Shown: positions 1-10,290, counted from the first letter of the stretch. The stretch: 64,000 bases of DNA from Saturnia japonica (GCA_033032175.1 CM065321.1:6408501-6472500), one strand, 5' to 3'. Translations and numbers: made by a program. The notes: a model not told the origin generated them from the letters alone.

Positions 1-345
1 CTTTTCCTAGACTTTTTCTCGAAAACGACTTGACGTATAAAGTTGGTATTAATATCATATACTAAGGTCTACTGCCTTATATTACTGCCAAATAAGAATT
101 AAGTTTCTAGGTAAACGGCATAAAGAGATACAGCAATTCATAGTTAAAATTCCGCTCACTGACCGATTACCAAAACCTATAGAGCACTTTCCGGGGACCT
201 ACTACCTTAAAATTTGTCACGAAGGAAGGTCTTTGGGTATTATTGGTTATTTTGTTGGCATCCTCTGTAGCCTAAACTGCCTGGTAGATTTCAGCATGCG
301 AGGTGTCGTCACATTCGTCTTAATTGTGGGAGTTTTATAAACTGT
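1..345 (+). repeat. Interspersed repeat family E, copy 1
   Basis: The part from about 240 to 345 (Leu/Val-rich reading around TCTTAATTGTGG) matches, in opposite orientation, 42535-42745 in this window, with shared blocks such as GTAGCCTAAAC and CGAGGTGTCGT. It looks like the 3' tail of an old retroelement. No domain is readable, and the left edge lies outside the window. Confidence 0.5.
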
Positions 346-845
346 AAATAATATGTAAGTGCGACGTCTGGGAATCACCTAAAAAGCAAAATATAAATAA
401 CATTTTTAGACAACAGCTGTTTGTATTGCAGCCAGGTTTTTGTTTGCTTTTTAATAATCCACTTTTTACTATACAATCAATTTTTTAAATTTTCAAGTAA
501 ATTTAGTTTGTTTTCAAAACACCTTTATCATTATTGCCGGCGCCCCACTTTCATTGAATTGCACCGAACACGTTTCAGGACGCTTATGAAATTTCATTAC
601 ACTTTCCGTACAGCAAATAAAGTATTTAAAGTGGATTAAAATGCAAATTGATTGTGAGCATTATCAAAAATTGCTGCGAAAGAACCTACAGCGAAATTAA
701 TTTTATTATCGTTAATTTTATTTTGGCTGAAGTTTATTAATACACCAGGGAACTCTTCAAAATAATTGAAGTTGCGTTTCTTTTTTGTTAAAAATTGTCT
801 TGTAATTTAAAGATGAAAAATGTATAATCAAACGAATAATTTTAA
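346..845. other. AT-rich spacer with a family D tail
   Basis: No gene is seen. About 726-800 is a minus-strand fragment of the repeat also found at 4310-4500 and 12075-12262 (shared block CTTCAAAATAATTGAAG and the run TTCTTTTTTGTTAAAAAT). The rest is unannotatable AT-rich sequence. Confidence 0.4.
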
Positions 846-1271
846 ATGGAATATTGTTCGCATCTCTGGAACGGTTCCGCCCAACACCTTCTCGATGCCC
901 TTGACAGGTTACAGGGACGGGCTATCCGCATCGTGAATGATATATACGTCAAGTATTTAGAATTGCATCAGCTGCGAAGGGATATTGCCTCGCTAAACGA
1001 ATTTTATCATCTGTATCATGGTGAAAGTTCTGAGGAATTGTTTGACTTTATTCCATCATCTCCCTGCCAATACAGAACTACGCGTTCTGAACCACGGAGC
1101 CACAGCTACACGGTAGCGTCCATTATGGCACGAACAAAGAAATTCGCGAATTCTTACCTATTCCATACTATGCAAATGTGAAATAGTCTCACAGCCAACG
1201 TGTTCCCTTCTTCCTATGTTATTGGGTCCTTCAAATGAGCCGTGAAGAGGCATTTCAGCACCCCGGCATAA
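846..1271 (+). pseudogene. Non-LTR retrotransposon ORF2, C-terminal fragment (Jockey/CR1-like)
   Basis: This is the end of a reverse-transcriptase ORF2. The readable pattern is the LEYCSHLW...LD.LQ.RA.RIV block (residues 1-31), then LRRDIASLNEFYHLYHGESSEELF, then the RTTRS and ARTKKFANSYLFHT segments that normally precede LWNSLP...VFPSSY..GSFK. The frame is interrupted by TGA at 1179-1181, where the family has Trp, and by a second TGA where the family has Arg (FK-stop-AV). It then closes at a TAA at 1269-1271. Both breaks are single-base transitions (TGG to TGA, CGA to TGA). The copy is 5'-truncated, as LINE copies usually are. The class is recognised from its conserved C-terminus; the exact clade is not certain. 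Confidence 0.8.
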
Positions 1272-1985
1272 AATCTGTGTCACCGATTTCGGCCGTTATT
1301 TGTGGACTGTACCGTGCTTAGCCTCAAGTACTGAAAAGTCATTTTGCCAAGCTAGTGTAAACAAACATGTGTTTCAGTAATAGTATGCTTGAATATTACT
1401 CCGAAGGTCGTAGTTTAGAGTATCATAACCAACCTTTTTACCTTTCAGTGTAGTAAAACAACATAACGCAAACTTCTCATTGTCAGAAGCACACTGCAAT
1501 TAAGATGAAAATTTATCGTCAAATAGTTACAGATACATTAATAGTGGAAAATATTCCTGTTAATCGCTACTCAAGTAATAAACCTTTAGAACACTTTCAT
1601 AAGTGCCGAGAGCACTTGCATACCGTGATTTAAGTCCGTGTGGATACCATCCTTATAGGTACATGTACTTAGTAGGTTGGTTAGTAATGACTTTTTAAAT
1701 ACCCCACTTCACGCTAGTCCGGGGTTCTTATCTTTTAATTGCTTCGCTCTATTACCGCTTCTTCGAATGGTAATAACTGTTCCTTTAATATCACCTCATT
1801 TCACAAGGGTTAAGGGATGTTAGCGATTCTCGTGTTTAATTCTCTTTTATTAATATGAGGCCAGAATTCAATGCTCTCTTTTTGTTAATTGTTTCCGAAA
1901 CTTTTATTATTTGAAATGAAATAAACGTTGATTGAACTGTATGCGAATTAATTATTTTTGACAGAAAAAAGCAAATCCATGTTGA
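1272..1985. other. Spacer, no gene seen
   Basis: It follows the LINE fragment and may include its 3' UTR. I see no coding pattern, no repeat shared with other parts of the window, and no RNA gene. Confidence 0.4.
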
Positions 1986-2190
1986 CAGTAAGGCCTACTA
2001 TTGAGCCGAGAGGTCGCGGGTTCGATTCCTGCACAGAAATTACTTTTGTATGATGAGCATAACATCCGCGTGGGGTTCCAAAATATAATTGGGCCCTCCA
2101 TACAAGTTCTTCTGTTATTACGTTACGACCGAGGGTCTTGTGTATTTAAAATTAATTTTGCAACTGTAAATAGAAGTGCATGAGTAATAA
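1986..2190 (+). repeat. tRNA-derived SINE fragment
   Basis: The block GAGGTCGCGGGTTCGATTCC contains a pol III B-box (GGTTCGATTCC). It is followed by TTTGTATGATGAGCATAA, the body of a SINE. A related copy lies at 37405-37680, which shares CCTACTATTGAGCC, the B-box and the TGTGTGATAAGCATAA block. The A-box half is degraded. Confidence 0.65.
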
Positions 2191-2374
2191 ATACCGTTGG
2201 TAAACGGTAGGATCAAAAGTAACTTGCCTTTAAAACTATATTTTAAATTGTCAACTATAAAAAAGGATCATAATATATGTGTCTACGGTCAACGAAAAGT
2301 GAATAAAGCAAAAAATTAATAACCTTAAACAATTCAGATTATGACTAGGCATTTGTGAATAAACAACGACTTCA

Positions 2375-2995
2375 CACCACATCTACACATATTACATACA
2401 AATAAATAAATTAGAAGTATGTGTAATGTCAAAATAATAGATTTCTACTAAATTCATATTAAAGTGTACCTATTACAAAAAAATATTTATTTTATTTTTT
2501 GTCTGTCTATCTATCTTTTTGTTCCGGCTTATCTCCGAAACGGTTGAACCTATTTTGAAGAGACTTTCATAGACAGATGTTATAAGGAGTAACTTAGGCT
2601 ACTTTTATTTTAGATTTTTTTTTATACTACAAAGGTGGCAAACAAGCATACGATCCACCTGATGATGGATTTTATTGGAGAACGATTTTATACCGTAGGT
2701 ATCACTAACGCGTTACCAACCTTGAACCCCCTTACCCCTAAGGATCTCTGGAAACCTTACTCACCGCAGGAACACAACACAAAGTTATTTGGCTGCGATC
2801 TGCTGTAAGAAAGAAAGAAATTTCTATGTGCCCTTACACATGAAAAATTTAAAAAAATTAGGGTTCCGCGCAAGTAAAATAGTCTAAAATAGAAGTGTCC
2901 AGTATCGCGCGCGCCCCACGCTCACGAGCCCCTTCGCCGCCGCCGCGGCCTCCGCATACGAAATTCCATGCGGACGAAGTCACAAGCACAGCTAA
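2375..2995 (+). repeat. Helitron-like non-autonomous repeat, family B copy 1
   Basis: It contains the family B landmarks: GTCTGTCTATC, then CTCCGAAACGGTTGAACC, then GGAGTAACTTAGGCTACTTT, then ATTAGGGTTCCGC, and an end reading AGTCACAAGCACAGCTAA followed by T. The other copies (7724-9985, 38585-39060, 40400-40915, 45070-45634) share the order. The CTRR end followed by T is Helitron-like. A SINE-like repeat interrupts this copy at about 2626-2872. Confidence 0.65.
2626..2872 (+). repeat. Short interspersed repeat, family M copy 1
   Basis: It reads ACTACAAAGGTGGCAAACAA, then CACCTGATGATGG, GGTATCACTAACGCGTTACC, and ACTCACCGCAGGAACACAAC. The same order is seen at 18215-18440 and 63725-63960. It is inserted between the GGCTACTTTTATTTTA and ATTAGGGTTCCGC blocks of a family B repeat, so it is younger than that copy. 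Confidence 0.65.
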
Positions 2996-3389
2996 TTATT
3001 TATAATAAAATCTGTTTTTTTATTTTTTATTAATTGATTTAAATAAAATACTTTATTTTCTAATTACTATATTATGAAAATGCTGAACATTGCTCTATCT
3101 ATAACCCGATTAGTTTGTTTATTAGCTTGGGCATATAATGTAGATTAAGATTATCCTTTACACTTTTGCATTTAAATGAATACCGTAGAAGATATCACGA
3201 ATTGAAAATTATTTGCGACCAAATAAATCCTACCTAAAAGAAGCCTATAATAAATTCCGCCATGCGAGCTAAGCTAACTATGAAGTTACATAAAATACCA
3301 TCACGCATGTATCTCCAAAGTGTTACGCAGAGGTGTACACATACAATTCGCTGTGTATGTTTTAGGTCTCATATAATAGGAGGCGATCC

Positions 3390-3660
3390 TATTGCCAATG
3401 ATTTTTTTTTTATGATAAAAAGGGGGCGAACGGGCAGCTGGCGCACCTGATGGAAAGTGATCACCGCCGCCTACAAACATCCGCAACACCAGAGGGCTCG
3501 CAGATGCGTTGCCGGCCTTTTAGGGAAGAATAAGGTCTCTTCTTGAAGGTCACCAGGTCATAACGGCTCAGAAAGACCTCAGGCGAAAGACAGCTGGTTC
3601 CACAGAATGGTTGTGCGAGGCAAAAAGTGTCTTAAGAAACGCACTGTTGTGGAACGCTTG
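3390..3660 (-). pseudogene. LINE ORF2 3' end and tail
   Basis: Read on the minus strand, this gives the C-terminal pattern of Jockey-like LINE ORF2: FLPRTTILWNQLS, then a (frameshifted) LVTFKKRPYSSLKGRQR-like block, then a GVA.V..RR stop and a short A-rich tail. The reading requires frame changes and has in-frame stops, so it is dead. Upstream on the same strand it abuts a tRNA-like SINE head (3661-3800). Confidence 0.6.
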
Positions 3661-3800
3661 ACATGAACCGGCACAAATCCAAACTCTGAGCTGCTACTGA
3701 GAATTTCATACATAACACCAATAACACTTTTCGCGACTTGGTAATCGAACCTAGGACTCGAGCATAGCAGCCGCGTTTATATCCACTGGACTAATGAGGC
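3661..3800 (-). repeat. tRNA-derived SINE head and body
   Basis: The minus strand begins GCCTCATTAGTCCAGTGG (A-box-like), continues with GCTGCTATGCTCGAGTCC, and has the B-box-like TAGGTTCGATTACC. It is followed by AAAAGTGTTATTGG and a GTAGCAGCTC block. The same series is seen on the plus strand at 48955-49205, which supports a shared SINE family. The 3' part has been replaced by the LINE tail at 3390-3660. Confidence 0.6.
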
Positions 3801-4309
3801 AGGTATGAAGTTATGAACTGTCAATATTAAAGCAAAAAACTCTAAATCGGGCTTATTTAAACATAAAATACACTACTTTGTAAATTGTACCCGTGAGAAA
3901 CTAGGGCGGGTAGCTAGTATTCAATAATATAACTAAATATAATCACAAAACTCTCAATGGAGACTAAATTTACCGAGTACAGGACAAATGCAATAAAGAC
4001 TATACCAGAAATTAGCAATATTTATTGCCGTCATAAATTTACAATGCATTATGCTGCATAAACTACAACTGTTTATCGACATGCACGACCAGCAGGGCTT
4101 TCCTGTTCTTTGTTTTACCAGTTACTTTGATAATTTATAACAACAAATAACATAGTTTTGAGTTTTAGAAATCGTCACATAATGAAAAAGTGTTATACAA
4201 CAGTAGCGGGACTCACAGCTGCCATGCTGCTTAACAACGGTCGGGTGCTATCCGCGTCGCGTTTCATGCGTGGTCAGTTTTAACAACAGGAAAAATAATT
4301 TTACAAGAC

Positions 4310-4640
4310 AATGCTTAACAAAAAAGAAAACCAACTTCAATTATTTTGAAGAGTTTCCTGGTGTATCTTCGAAATTAAAGGTCCAATAACAATGACCACA
4401 AGGACAAGGACCACCCTTAAGGTATCTAAATCGGTTCATAAACAAAAAAGTTATGGCTGAATATCCATAAAATTTTTATAAATATATACATTCGAATTGA
4501 GTACCCCCCCCCCCCCCCCGTCTTTTATTGAAATCGGTAAAAAATACGGTTCCGCCGCCAGATTTCGAACTGACGCAACCGATGCATTTAGCACCAACAA
4601 CGCTCGCTTCAATTTCAACTTGGCCACGATGAGTTATTAT
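4310..4640 (-). repeat. SINE/LINE-tail repeat (family D) with poly-G tract
   Basis: Minus strand: CGTGGCCAAGTTG (A-box-like) near 4625, CAGTTCGAAATC (B-box-like) near 4570, then ACCGATTTCAATAAAAGAC, and a run of 17 G (plus-strand C at 4504-4520). The lower part (AAGTTATGGCTGAA, AATCGGTTCATAAAC, TTCAATTATTTTGAAG) is shared with 726-800 and 12075-12262. The A-to-B box spacing is longer than in a real tRNA. Confidence 0.5.
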
Positions 4641-5537
4641 TTGTTTGCGAAATTGACAATCATTTGAAGTACTTAGTAGCATAATAAAAAGTAAGTAAAA
4701 ATAAACTTTTTAATATGTTATTCATAAAGTGTCATGTGACCCTAATATGTTTAGAGTTTGAACTGGATTAGAAATAATTACATAAACTATGAATTGTATG
4801 GTGTCACAAAACTCCTCTAAAAGTTTTATCTTGGGCTCCGCCATTTTGTTAGAATATTGACATCATCAGACTTTGTTAAACTTTGTCAATATGTTGAATA
4901 AGACAGGACTAAAAACGAAATACAGTAATGTGCGTAATATTTTGTTGATTTCTTTGTTACATGAGTTACATCCTGTTACAGTACACGTAACCACAATTTA
5001 TTAAACATGTTTACTAAACATATTTTTTTATTTTACAGAAATAAGTATAATCAGAAATATATATATGGATATATATAGAAATATATATAATCTTTTGTAG
5101 GGTAGAGAGAGATATTTAACCATTCGTACTAACCCGAATAGAAAGAAACTCCACAAAAATTTCTCTGTCACCTATCTCTGTTATTCTTGTTCTTCAATCT
5201 TATTTGTAAGATATTCATGACCTACTTGGGACCAATAATTGAATTAGACGGTATGAAATGTATATTTTTTGTTCATACAAAAGACAGAGAGAAACACGTA
5301 TATGCACTAAATATACGTACATACTCACCTGTATAATTTTATAACTTTCGTTGAACAACTGTAACTACCTTTAAATTAAGAACTTTCCGGAAATTAAAAT
5401 TTTCTTTACCACGTTTAACTTTGGCTTTGGCTTTTAAATTGGCTATATTAATTGACGCTTATATAACGACAAATGACTTATACAACAATGATTATTTAGT
5501 ATGCTGTACCTTTGATTATGCTATAATAGTTCTATTA
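4641..5537. other. AT-rich spacer
   Basis: There is no gene. It contains a short TA-rich simple-sequence patch at about 5058-5092 and a purine-rich AGAGAGA patch near 5103. I recognise nothing else. The mariner TA target lies at its right edge (5536-5537). Confidence 0.4.
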
Positions 5538-6820
5538 TGTCTTTACCTATTAAATTGCCGTTTTGTATGAAAAAATTTAAACGAATTTTTTTCATGTATT
5601 TTTTATTTGTATTAATCGAAGTAATCAAATCACCCATGGAATCAATGCATCTTTGCCAGCGCAGTGGCAGTTTATTGATGCCCTTCTTAAAGATATCAGC
5701 TGGACGGGAGGCAACAAATTCATCAAAGGCATTTTGTAATGCCTCTCGGGTATTGAATTTTTATCCCGCCAAGGAGTTATCCAAATTCTGTAAAAAGTAG
5801 TAGTCTGTAGGCGCAAGGTCTGGTGAGCAGGGCGGATGACGGAGAACTTCCAACCCCAGTTCTTGCAACTTGGAGACCGTCTGCTGTGCAGTATGAGGTC
5901 GCGCGTTGTCGTGCAGGAGCAGCGGAGACGAGCGATAGACCAATGCTGGTTGGAGATGTGCCAGCTTCTCAATCATTGTGTTCAGTTCTTCACAGTACAT
6001 ATCTGCAGTAATGCTCACCCCGTTTGGTAAGAAGCTGTGATGAATCACACCGGCGCTAGACCACCAAACAGTGACCATCACTTTTCTAGGGGTAAGTTTT
6101 CGATTAGGGCATTGTTTAGGTACTGAACCAGGATCCAACCAACTTGCTGAGCGCTTGCGGTTATCAAACAGAATCCATTTTTCATCGCAGATAACAATGC
6201 GGTTCAAAATTCCTTCATTTGTGTGTCTGTTGAGCAGTGCAAGGCACGTCTCGACGCGTACTTCGCGCTGGCGATTATTGAGTTCGTGGGGCACCCATTT
6301 TTAAAGCTTTTTTACCTTGCCAATTAGACGCAAATGGACCAATATTGTTTTGACGCTAACGTCGAAAGCTGCTGCTAATTCAGCCGAAGATTGTGTATCA
6401 TCAGCTTCCACAATCGCCTTTAATTCGTCATTGTCGACCAAAGTCTTCGACGACCGCGAGGTTCATTTTCAGGTCGAAATTCCCAGAACGGAAGCGAGCA
6501 AACCAATAGCAGGTGGTGCGTTGGTTTTGAGTGTTAGCTCCGTAAACGTCATTGATGTTGCGTGTCGCTTGTGCCGCGTTGCTGCCACGACGGTACTCAT
6601 ATTCCATAATTACTCGAATTTTTAACGTATCCATGATGACAAAAAGATTGAAATGCGATGAAAATGTAACACTAATCAATAAACAAATGACTGCTTTTGG
6701 AAAAAGAATTCCATGTTTTTAAAATAAAATTCATTTGAAATTAGAATTCTTAGCCAAACAAAAATTATTTTGATTTGAAATGGCCAGTACTGCAGAACGG
6801 CAATTTCATAGGTAAAGACC
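5538..6820 (-). mobile_element. mariner transposon, full length, dead
   Basis: Terminal inverted repeats of 28 bp are visible: left TGTCTTTACCTATTAAATTG... and right (reverse-complemented) GGTCTTTACCTATGAAATTG..., with three differences. TA is duplicated at 5536-5537 and 6821-6822. Length is 1283 bp, normal for mariner. The transposase reads on the minus strand and is broken. Spacing of the last two Asp residues is 34, so it is a classical DD34D mariner. I lean to the cecropia-type subfamily from the protein pattern. Confidence 0.93.
5630..6634 (-). pseudogene. mariner transposase, frameshifted and stopped
   Basis: The start is at MDTLKIRVIMEYEYRRG (6634). The helix-turn-helix part runs to about 6460, where NFDLKMNLAVVEDFGRQ marks a one-base shift. 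The following frame gives VDNDELKAIVEADDTQSSA, has a TAA at about 6298 (KL-stop-KW), then WVPHEL, CDEKWILFDN (first Asp), LLLHDNARPHT (second Asp) and PPCSPDLAPTDYYF (third Asp). A second TAA follows at 5761-5763 (LAG-stop-KFN), and the usual C-terminal DEFVASRP...RWQRCIDSMGD follows. All three catalytic Asp codons remain but the frame is broken at least three times. Confidence 0.92.
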
Positions 6821-6822
6821 TA

Positions 6823-7720
6823 ATATTTAAATACAACGTTAAACGTTTAAAATATACTCATTAATTTCATAATGTTGTTTAGTTCCTTTAAGTTGTCTTT
6901 AAGTTAATTAAATCTTCTTTCCGAGAACTCCACACTATCAAATCATATTCATAATTATGTTTATTTTACTTTAAACTTCTTGTATAATGTTAATGGACCT
7001 CATACTCATTTATAACTATAAAACACACCAAATAAAATTTAAGTATTTAAAGAAGTAGTAAAATTGAAGCATAATAATATAAATAAATAATAAGATTTTT
7101 GCAAAAATAAAGTTTTAATTGAAATACGAATTAATTTAATTATTCACAACCATTTAAATGAATAATATATAAGAATTCGAATAACTAAATAAAATCAAGC
7201 TTTCTAAAATATTATCGAACTGAAAAACAAATTCAGCAATAAAACCCACATAAAATTGTGAAATAAAAATAATTTTATACGAACTTTGTTTACTAAAACG
7301 TTCGAAAGTCTAAAATTTATTTTTTAGTAAAATTTACTGCTCTTTGCAAATTGCTATAAATTATTTTAATGTGTATAATTTGAAAATATTTATGGAGCGT
7401 GGAACACCTGTCGGCGTGGGTTTGAGACACTTTTACTCATTTCTTAACGGCAATAACTTTTTTTTTACCAACATTTATTATCACCACCAATAAGTATCCC
7501 CTAATTATAATATCTTTCCCAACAAATAAATTTGTCATTCATATTAATGAAAACAGTCTACAAGGAGAGATGATAAAAATGGAGATTTGATCAGCTCCCT
7601 AAGCTAAATAATCAATTCACGGAAAACGTGGCTGGGTTAGGTTAGGTTTGTCTTGTGTTAAGAAACAGAGGGATACAGCTGCAGGGGCTGCCAGCGAGCA
7701 CCAAATACTAAGCATATTGA
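6823..7720. other. AT-rich spacer
   Basis: This is strongly AT-rich with many short ORF-breaking stops. I see no gene and no shared repeat. GGTTAGGTTAGG at about 7633 is too short to be called telomeric. Confidence 0.4.
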
Positions 7721-7947
7721 AGACTAGCTGTGCCCGCGGTTGGGCTCGCGTGAACTACAGAATACCGTCAATCAGGCACACGCGCGAATTATGATACCGC
7801 CGCTCCCGGTTATTTTAAAGATAAATATACTTATTGTGGGTGATCCTAAGAAGGTAGACATTTACTCTCGCGGACTTTTTTGTAGGTCTTTTTAAGTTCT
7901 ATAATTATGTTTTAAATTAATTTGATATGTCTCTTATGGTTTACTCA

Positions 7948-8420
7948 TAGCCCAGTCATATTAAGGCTTTCACCTCGGAATGAAAGATAATAAGCTGCAA
8001 ATTGGTATGAACCTTTGTTTTGTCATTCTAAATGTTGTCTCAAAAGTCACAATCGTTATCGTGTCCGCGTCTCAAGATATTCAAGGTCAAAGGTCACAAA
8101 ATTCGGTTTTTCGCGAATATCTGGCTTCCTATCGGTTAAATGAGATTTGCATATATAATAAAAGTTGTAGGCTATAAAATTCCCTACAACTTTTGTTTAA
8201 ACTTTTTTTTCATACAACCAACCGTTTTGAAGGTAGAGCGCGAAGAGTGCACATCGTACAGTCATATACGGCCTAATGCAAGGTCAAGCGTGAGTTATGG
8301 TTATCAGTACGTTATAAAGTCAATTATTTACTTGGAAATTATAATTATTAAACAATGCCTATTATTTATGTACTAACTATTAATTATTTATATTTAATTA
8401 AAGTAAGTAACTTGATTATT
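7948..8420 (+). repeat. Left long terminal inverted repeat
   Basis: It pairs with 9213-9694. It includes an inner hairpin at about 8159-8195 (AAAAGTTGTAGG ... CCCTACAACTTTT) that is present in both arms. The match stops exactly after CTTGATTATT at 8420. Confidence 0.9.
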
Positions 8421-8422
8421 AG

Positions 8423-8991
8423 AAAATGGAGTGCGCATCTTGTTGGCATTATATAATGCTCCAAAATCTGAGGACAACATTGATCATTTCCGCTACACGC
8501 AATTCATCAAATTTACAAAACTAAATAAACCTGTACAACTGTCAACACTTCCACCAACAAGTGTAGCAGCTCATCAACACATAAAACGTGTCTACTACCA
8601 GATTCAAACGTGGTTAGGGAAGGACTTAGAACCTCAAGAATGGGGCTGGATGCTTGAAAATGAAATCCTGGAGCCCATACGAACGTTATTACCTCCAGCA
8701 CCAGCCGAACTACTAAACGTAATATTTTGCAATTGCAAAAATGGTTGTGGTTCCCGCTGTGGATGCAGAAAATCAGGGCTACAATGTTCTTTAGCTTGCG
8801 GCCAGTGCAACGGACAAGCTTGCCTCAACGCTTCACTGTATCCAAGTAATCCCGATGAAGAAAATACATATGATCCCGATATTCTGGAAGGTTTGGAGAT
8901 GAACATGACAGATAATGAGGATGATGACAATGAATCGAACATTTTTGAGCGACAAGAAGAAGAAGACGACGAAGAAGAAGAAGATAATTAG
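8423..8991 (+). CDS. C-terminal exon of a Cys-rich transposon-type protein (partial)
   Basis: The open frame reads ENGV-RILLALYNAPKSEDN..., then FRYTQFIKFTKLNKPV, LPPTSVAAHQHIKRVYYQIQ, WGWMLENEILEPI, LLPPAPAELLN. A cysteine cluster follows with Cys at residues 100, 102, 106, 110, 112, 119, 123, 126 and 131 (counting from 8431), then an acidic tail (about 147-186) and TAA. I recognise this arrangement from multicopy arthropod proteins in which the same tail follows an XPG/FEN-like nuclease region. The Cys cluster resembles a tesmin/TSO1-type CXC zinc-binding module. A splice-acceptor-like TTATTAG lies just before it, at the inner end of the TIR, so this is probably a last exon. AATAAA is found at 9091-9096. 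No ATG begins the frame, so it is not expected to make a full protein alone. Confidence 0.65.
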
Positions 8992-9212
8992 CTTCCATTT
9001 CCAATTTCATTACAATTAAAATCAACAAAGATACTTTTGATATTTGAACTCACATTTTGACAAATGTATATTATGCCGTATTTAATAATAAATAAAAATA
9101 TGTGTAAAATATATACTCTAACTATCATTTTAACTTAAAATAAAACTAAAATATATAATCCAGAATTAATAATATTTATACTTAAATAGTTAAATATGAA
9201 TAATTATATATA

Positions 9213-9694
9213 AATAATCAAGTTACTTACTTTAATTAAATATAAATAATTAATAGTTAGTACATAAATAATAGGCATTGTTTAATAATTATAATTTCCA
9301 AGTAAATAATTGATTTTATAACGTACTGATAACCATAACTCACGCTTGACCTTGCATTAGGCCGTATATGACTGTACGATGTGCACTCTTCGCGCTCTTC
9401 CTTCAAAACGGTTGGTTGTATGAAAAAAAAGTTTAAACAAAAGTTGTAGGGAATTTTATAGCCTACAACTTTTATGATAAATGCAAATCTCATTTAACCG
9501 ATAGGAAGCCAGATATTCGCGAAAAACCGAATTTTGTGACCTTTGACCTTGAATATCTTGAGACGCGGACACGATAACGATTGTGACTTTTGAGACAACA
9601 TTTAGAATGACAAAACAAAGGTTCATACCAATTTGCAGCTTATTATCTTTCTTTCCGAGGTTGACCCCTTTTTTTACCTAATATGACTGGGCTA
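9213..9694 (-). repeat. Right long terminal inverted repeat
   Basis: It is the inverse of 7948-8420, starting AATAATCAAG and ending GACTGGGCTA. A few substitutions distinguish it, for example GGTAGAGCG on the left against GGAAGAGCG here. A longer T-rich insert is present near the tip (about 9666-9678). Confidence 0.9.
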
Positions 9695-10094
9695 TCAGCG
9701 TAAGCCATTTAAGCTTCCAAATAAATTCACCATTACCAATTCTATTGTATTTGCGCGAAACCCTAATTCTTTTTTTTTAAAGTAGCCTAAGTTACTCCTT
9801 ATAACATCAGCTATCTGTTAGTGAAAGTCCCGTTAAAATCGATTCAAATCGTTTCAGAGTTTCCCCGGAACAAACAGACAGACAGGCGGCCAAAAATGAA
9901 AAAAAAAAAGTGTTTTGTTATAAGTATCCTATAAACTTGCATGTGCGTTTTGTAAAAAAAAACTGTTATTTTGAATACACTTCAATTTTATTTATTTTTT
10001 TCTTTATATATCGAAATAATCATGAATAGAATGGAATTGACAATGTATTCCTCTTTAAAATAACGATTTTTTTTATTCAATATAGTTAAAGTCT

Positions 10095-10290
10095 TGGCCA
10101 CAATCTCACCTGATTTTATGAGACGATGTGACATGTTACGCCTTAGTAGTAGAACTGTATTCTAAAAAACAGCTACCGAAACAAACCTATACGTGTTTGG
10201 TGACAGATTTTCAACATGAGGAAGGTAGTTACCCAGGCGGGTATTATAAATGCTCTACCACCATTTTATGGTTTCATAGCTACCGAAACC
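10095..10290 (+). repeat. Interspersed repeat, family H copy 1
   Basis: It starts GGCCACAATCTCACCTGATT and continues with GACGATGTGACA..TTA.GCCTTAGTAGTAG and TTTGGTGACAGATTTTCAAC. The same order is at 48000-48190 (plus), and a related block is at 41466-41645 (minus). I recognise it only as a dispersed repeat. Confidence 0.55.

Larger units (their letters stand above)
7948..9694. mobile_element. DNA transposon with ~475-bp TIRs carrying a Cys-rich exon (Academ-like?)
   Basis: The ends are TAGCCCAGTCATATTA (left) and its inverse TAATATGACTGGGCTA (right). TCA is found on both sides (7945-7947, 9695-9697). The host repeat reads TTACTCAGC without it, as judged from other family B copies, so the insertion and a 3-bp duplication are directly visible. 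The arms (7948-8420 and 9213-9694) differ at only a handful of bases apart from a short indel stretch near the tips, so the element is fairly young. The 790-bp core holds one coding exon (8423-8991) and its polyadenylation region, but no transposase core, so this is a non-autonomous derivative. A 3-bp duplication and a nuclease-associated Cys-rich C-terminus make me think of the Academ superfamily. That last step is inference. Confidence 0.8.
7724..9985 (-). repeat. Helitron-like repeat, family B copy 2, split by an insertion
   Basis: On the minus strand the 3' end is CGCGGGCACAGCTAG followed by T (CTAG at 7724-7727). The two halves are 7724-7947 and 9695-9985. Together they give the normal family B order (CGAAACGATTTGAATCG-like block, GGAGTAACTTAGGCTACTTT, ATTAGGGTTTCGC, GGCTTACGCTGA | TGAGTAAACCATAAGAG). 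The join is at 7948-9694, where a long-TIR transposon interrupts it. Confidence 0.75.

Noticed and set aside
5537..6625. Plus-strand ORFs over the mariner (5537-5800, 5823-6011, 6071-6304, 6317-6625)
   Set aside because: They are antisense shadows of the minus-strand transposase.
7633..7646. GGTTAGGTTAGG as a telomeric repeat
   Set aside because: Only two units and not in an array. Insect TTAGG arrays are far longer.
8140..9493. A pair of 78-codon ORFs with nearly identical proteins (8140-8376 plus, 9257-9493 minus)
   Set aside because: They are the same DNA in the two inverted-repeat arms. The protein is Ile/Tyr-rich with no domain, and coding is not needed to explain the identity.
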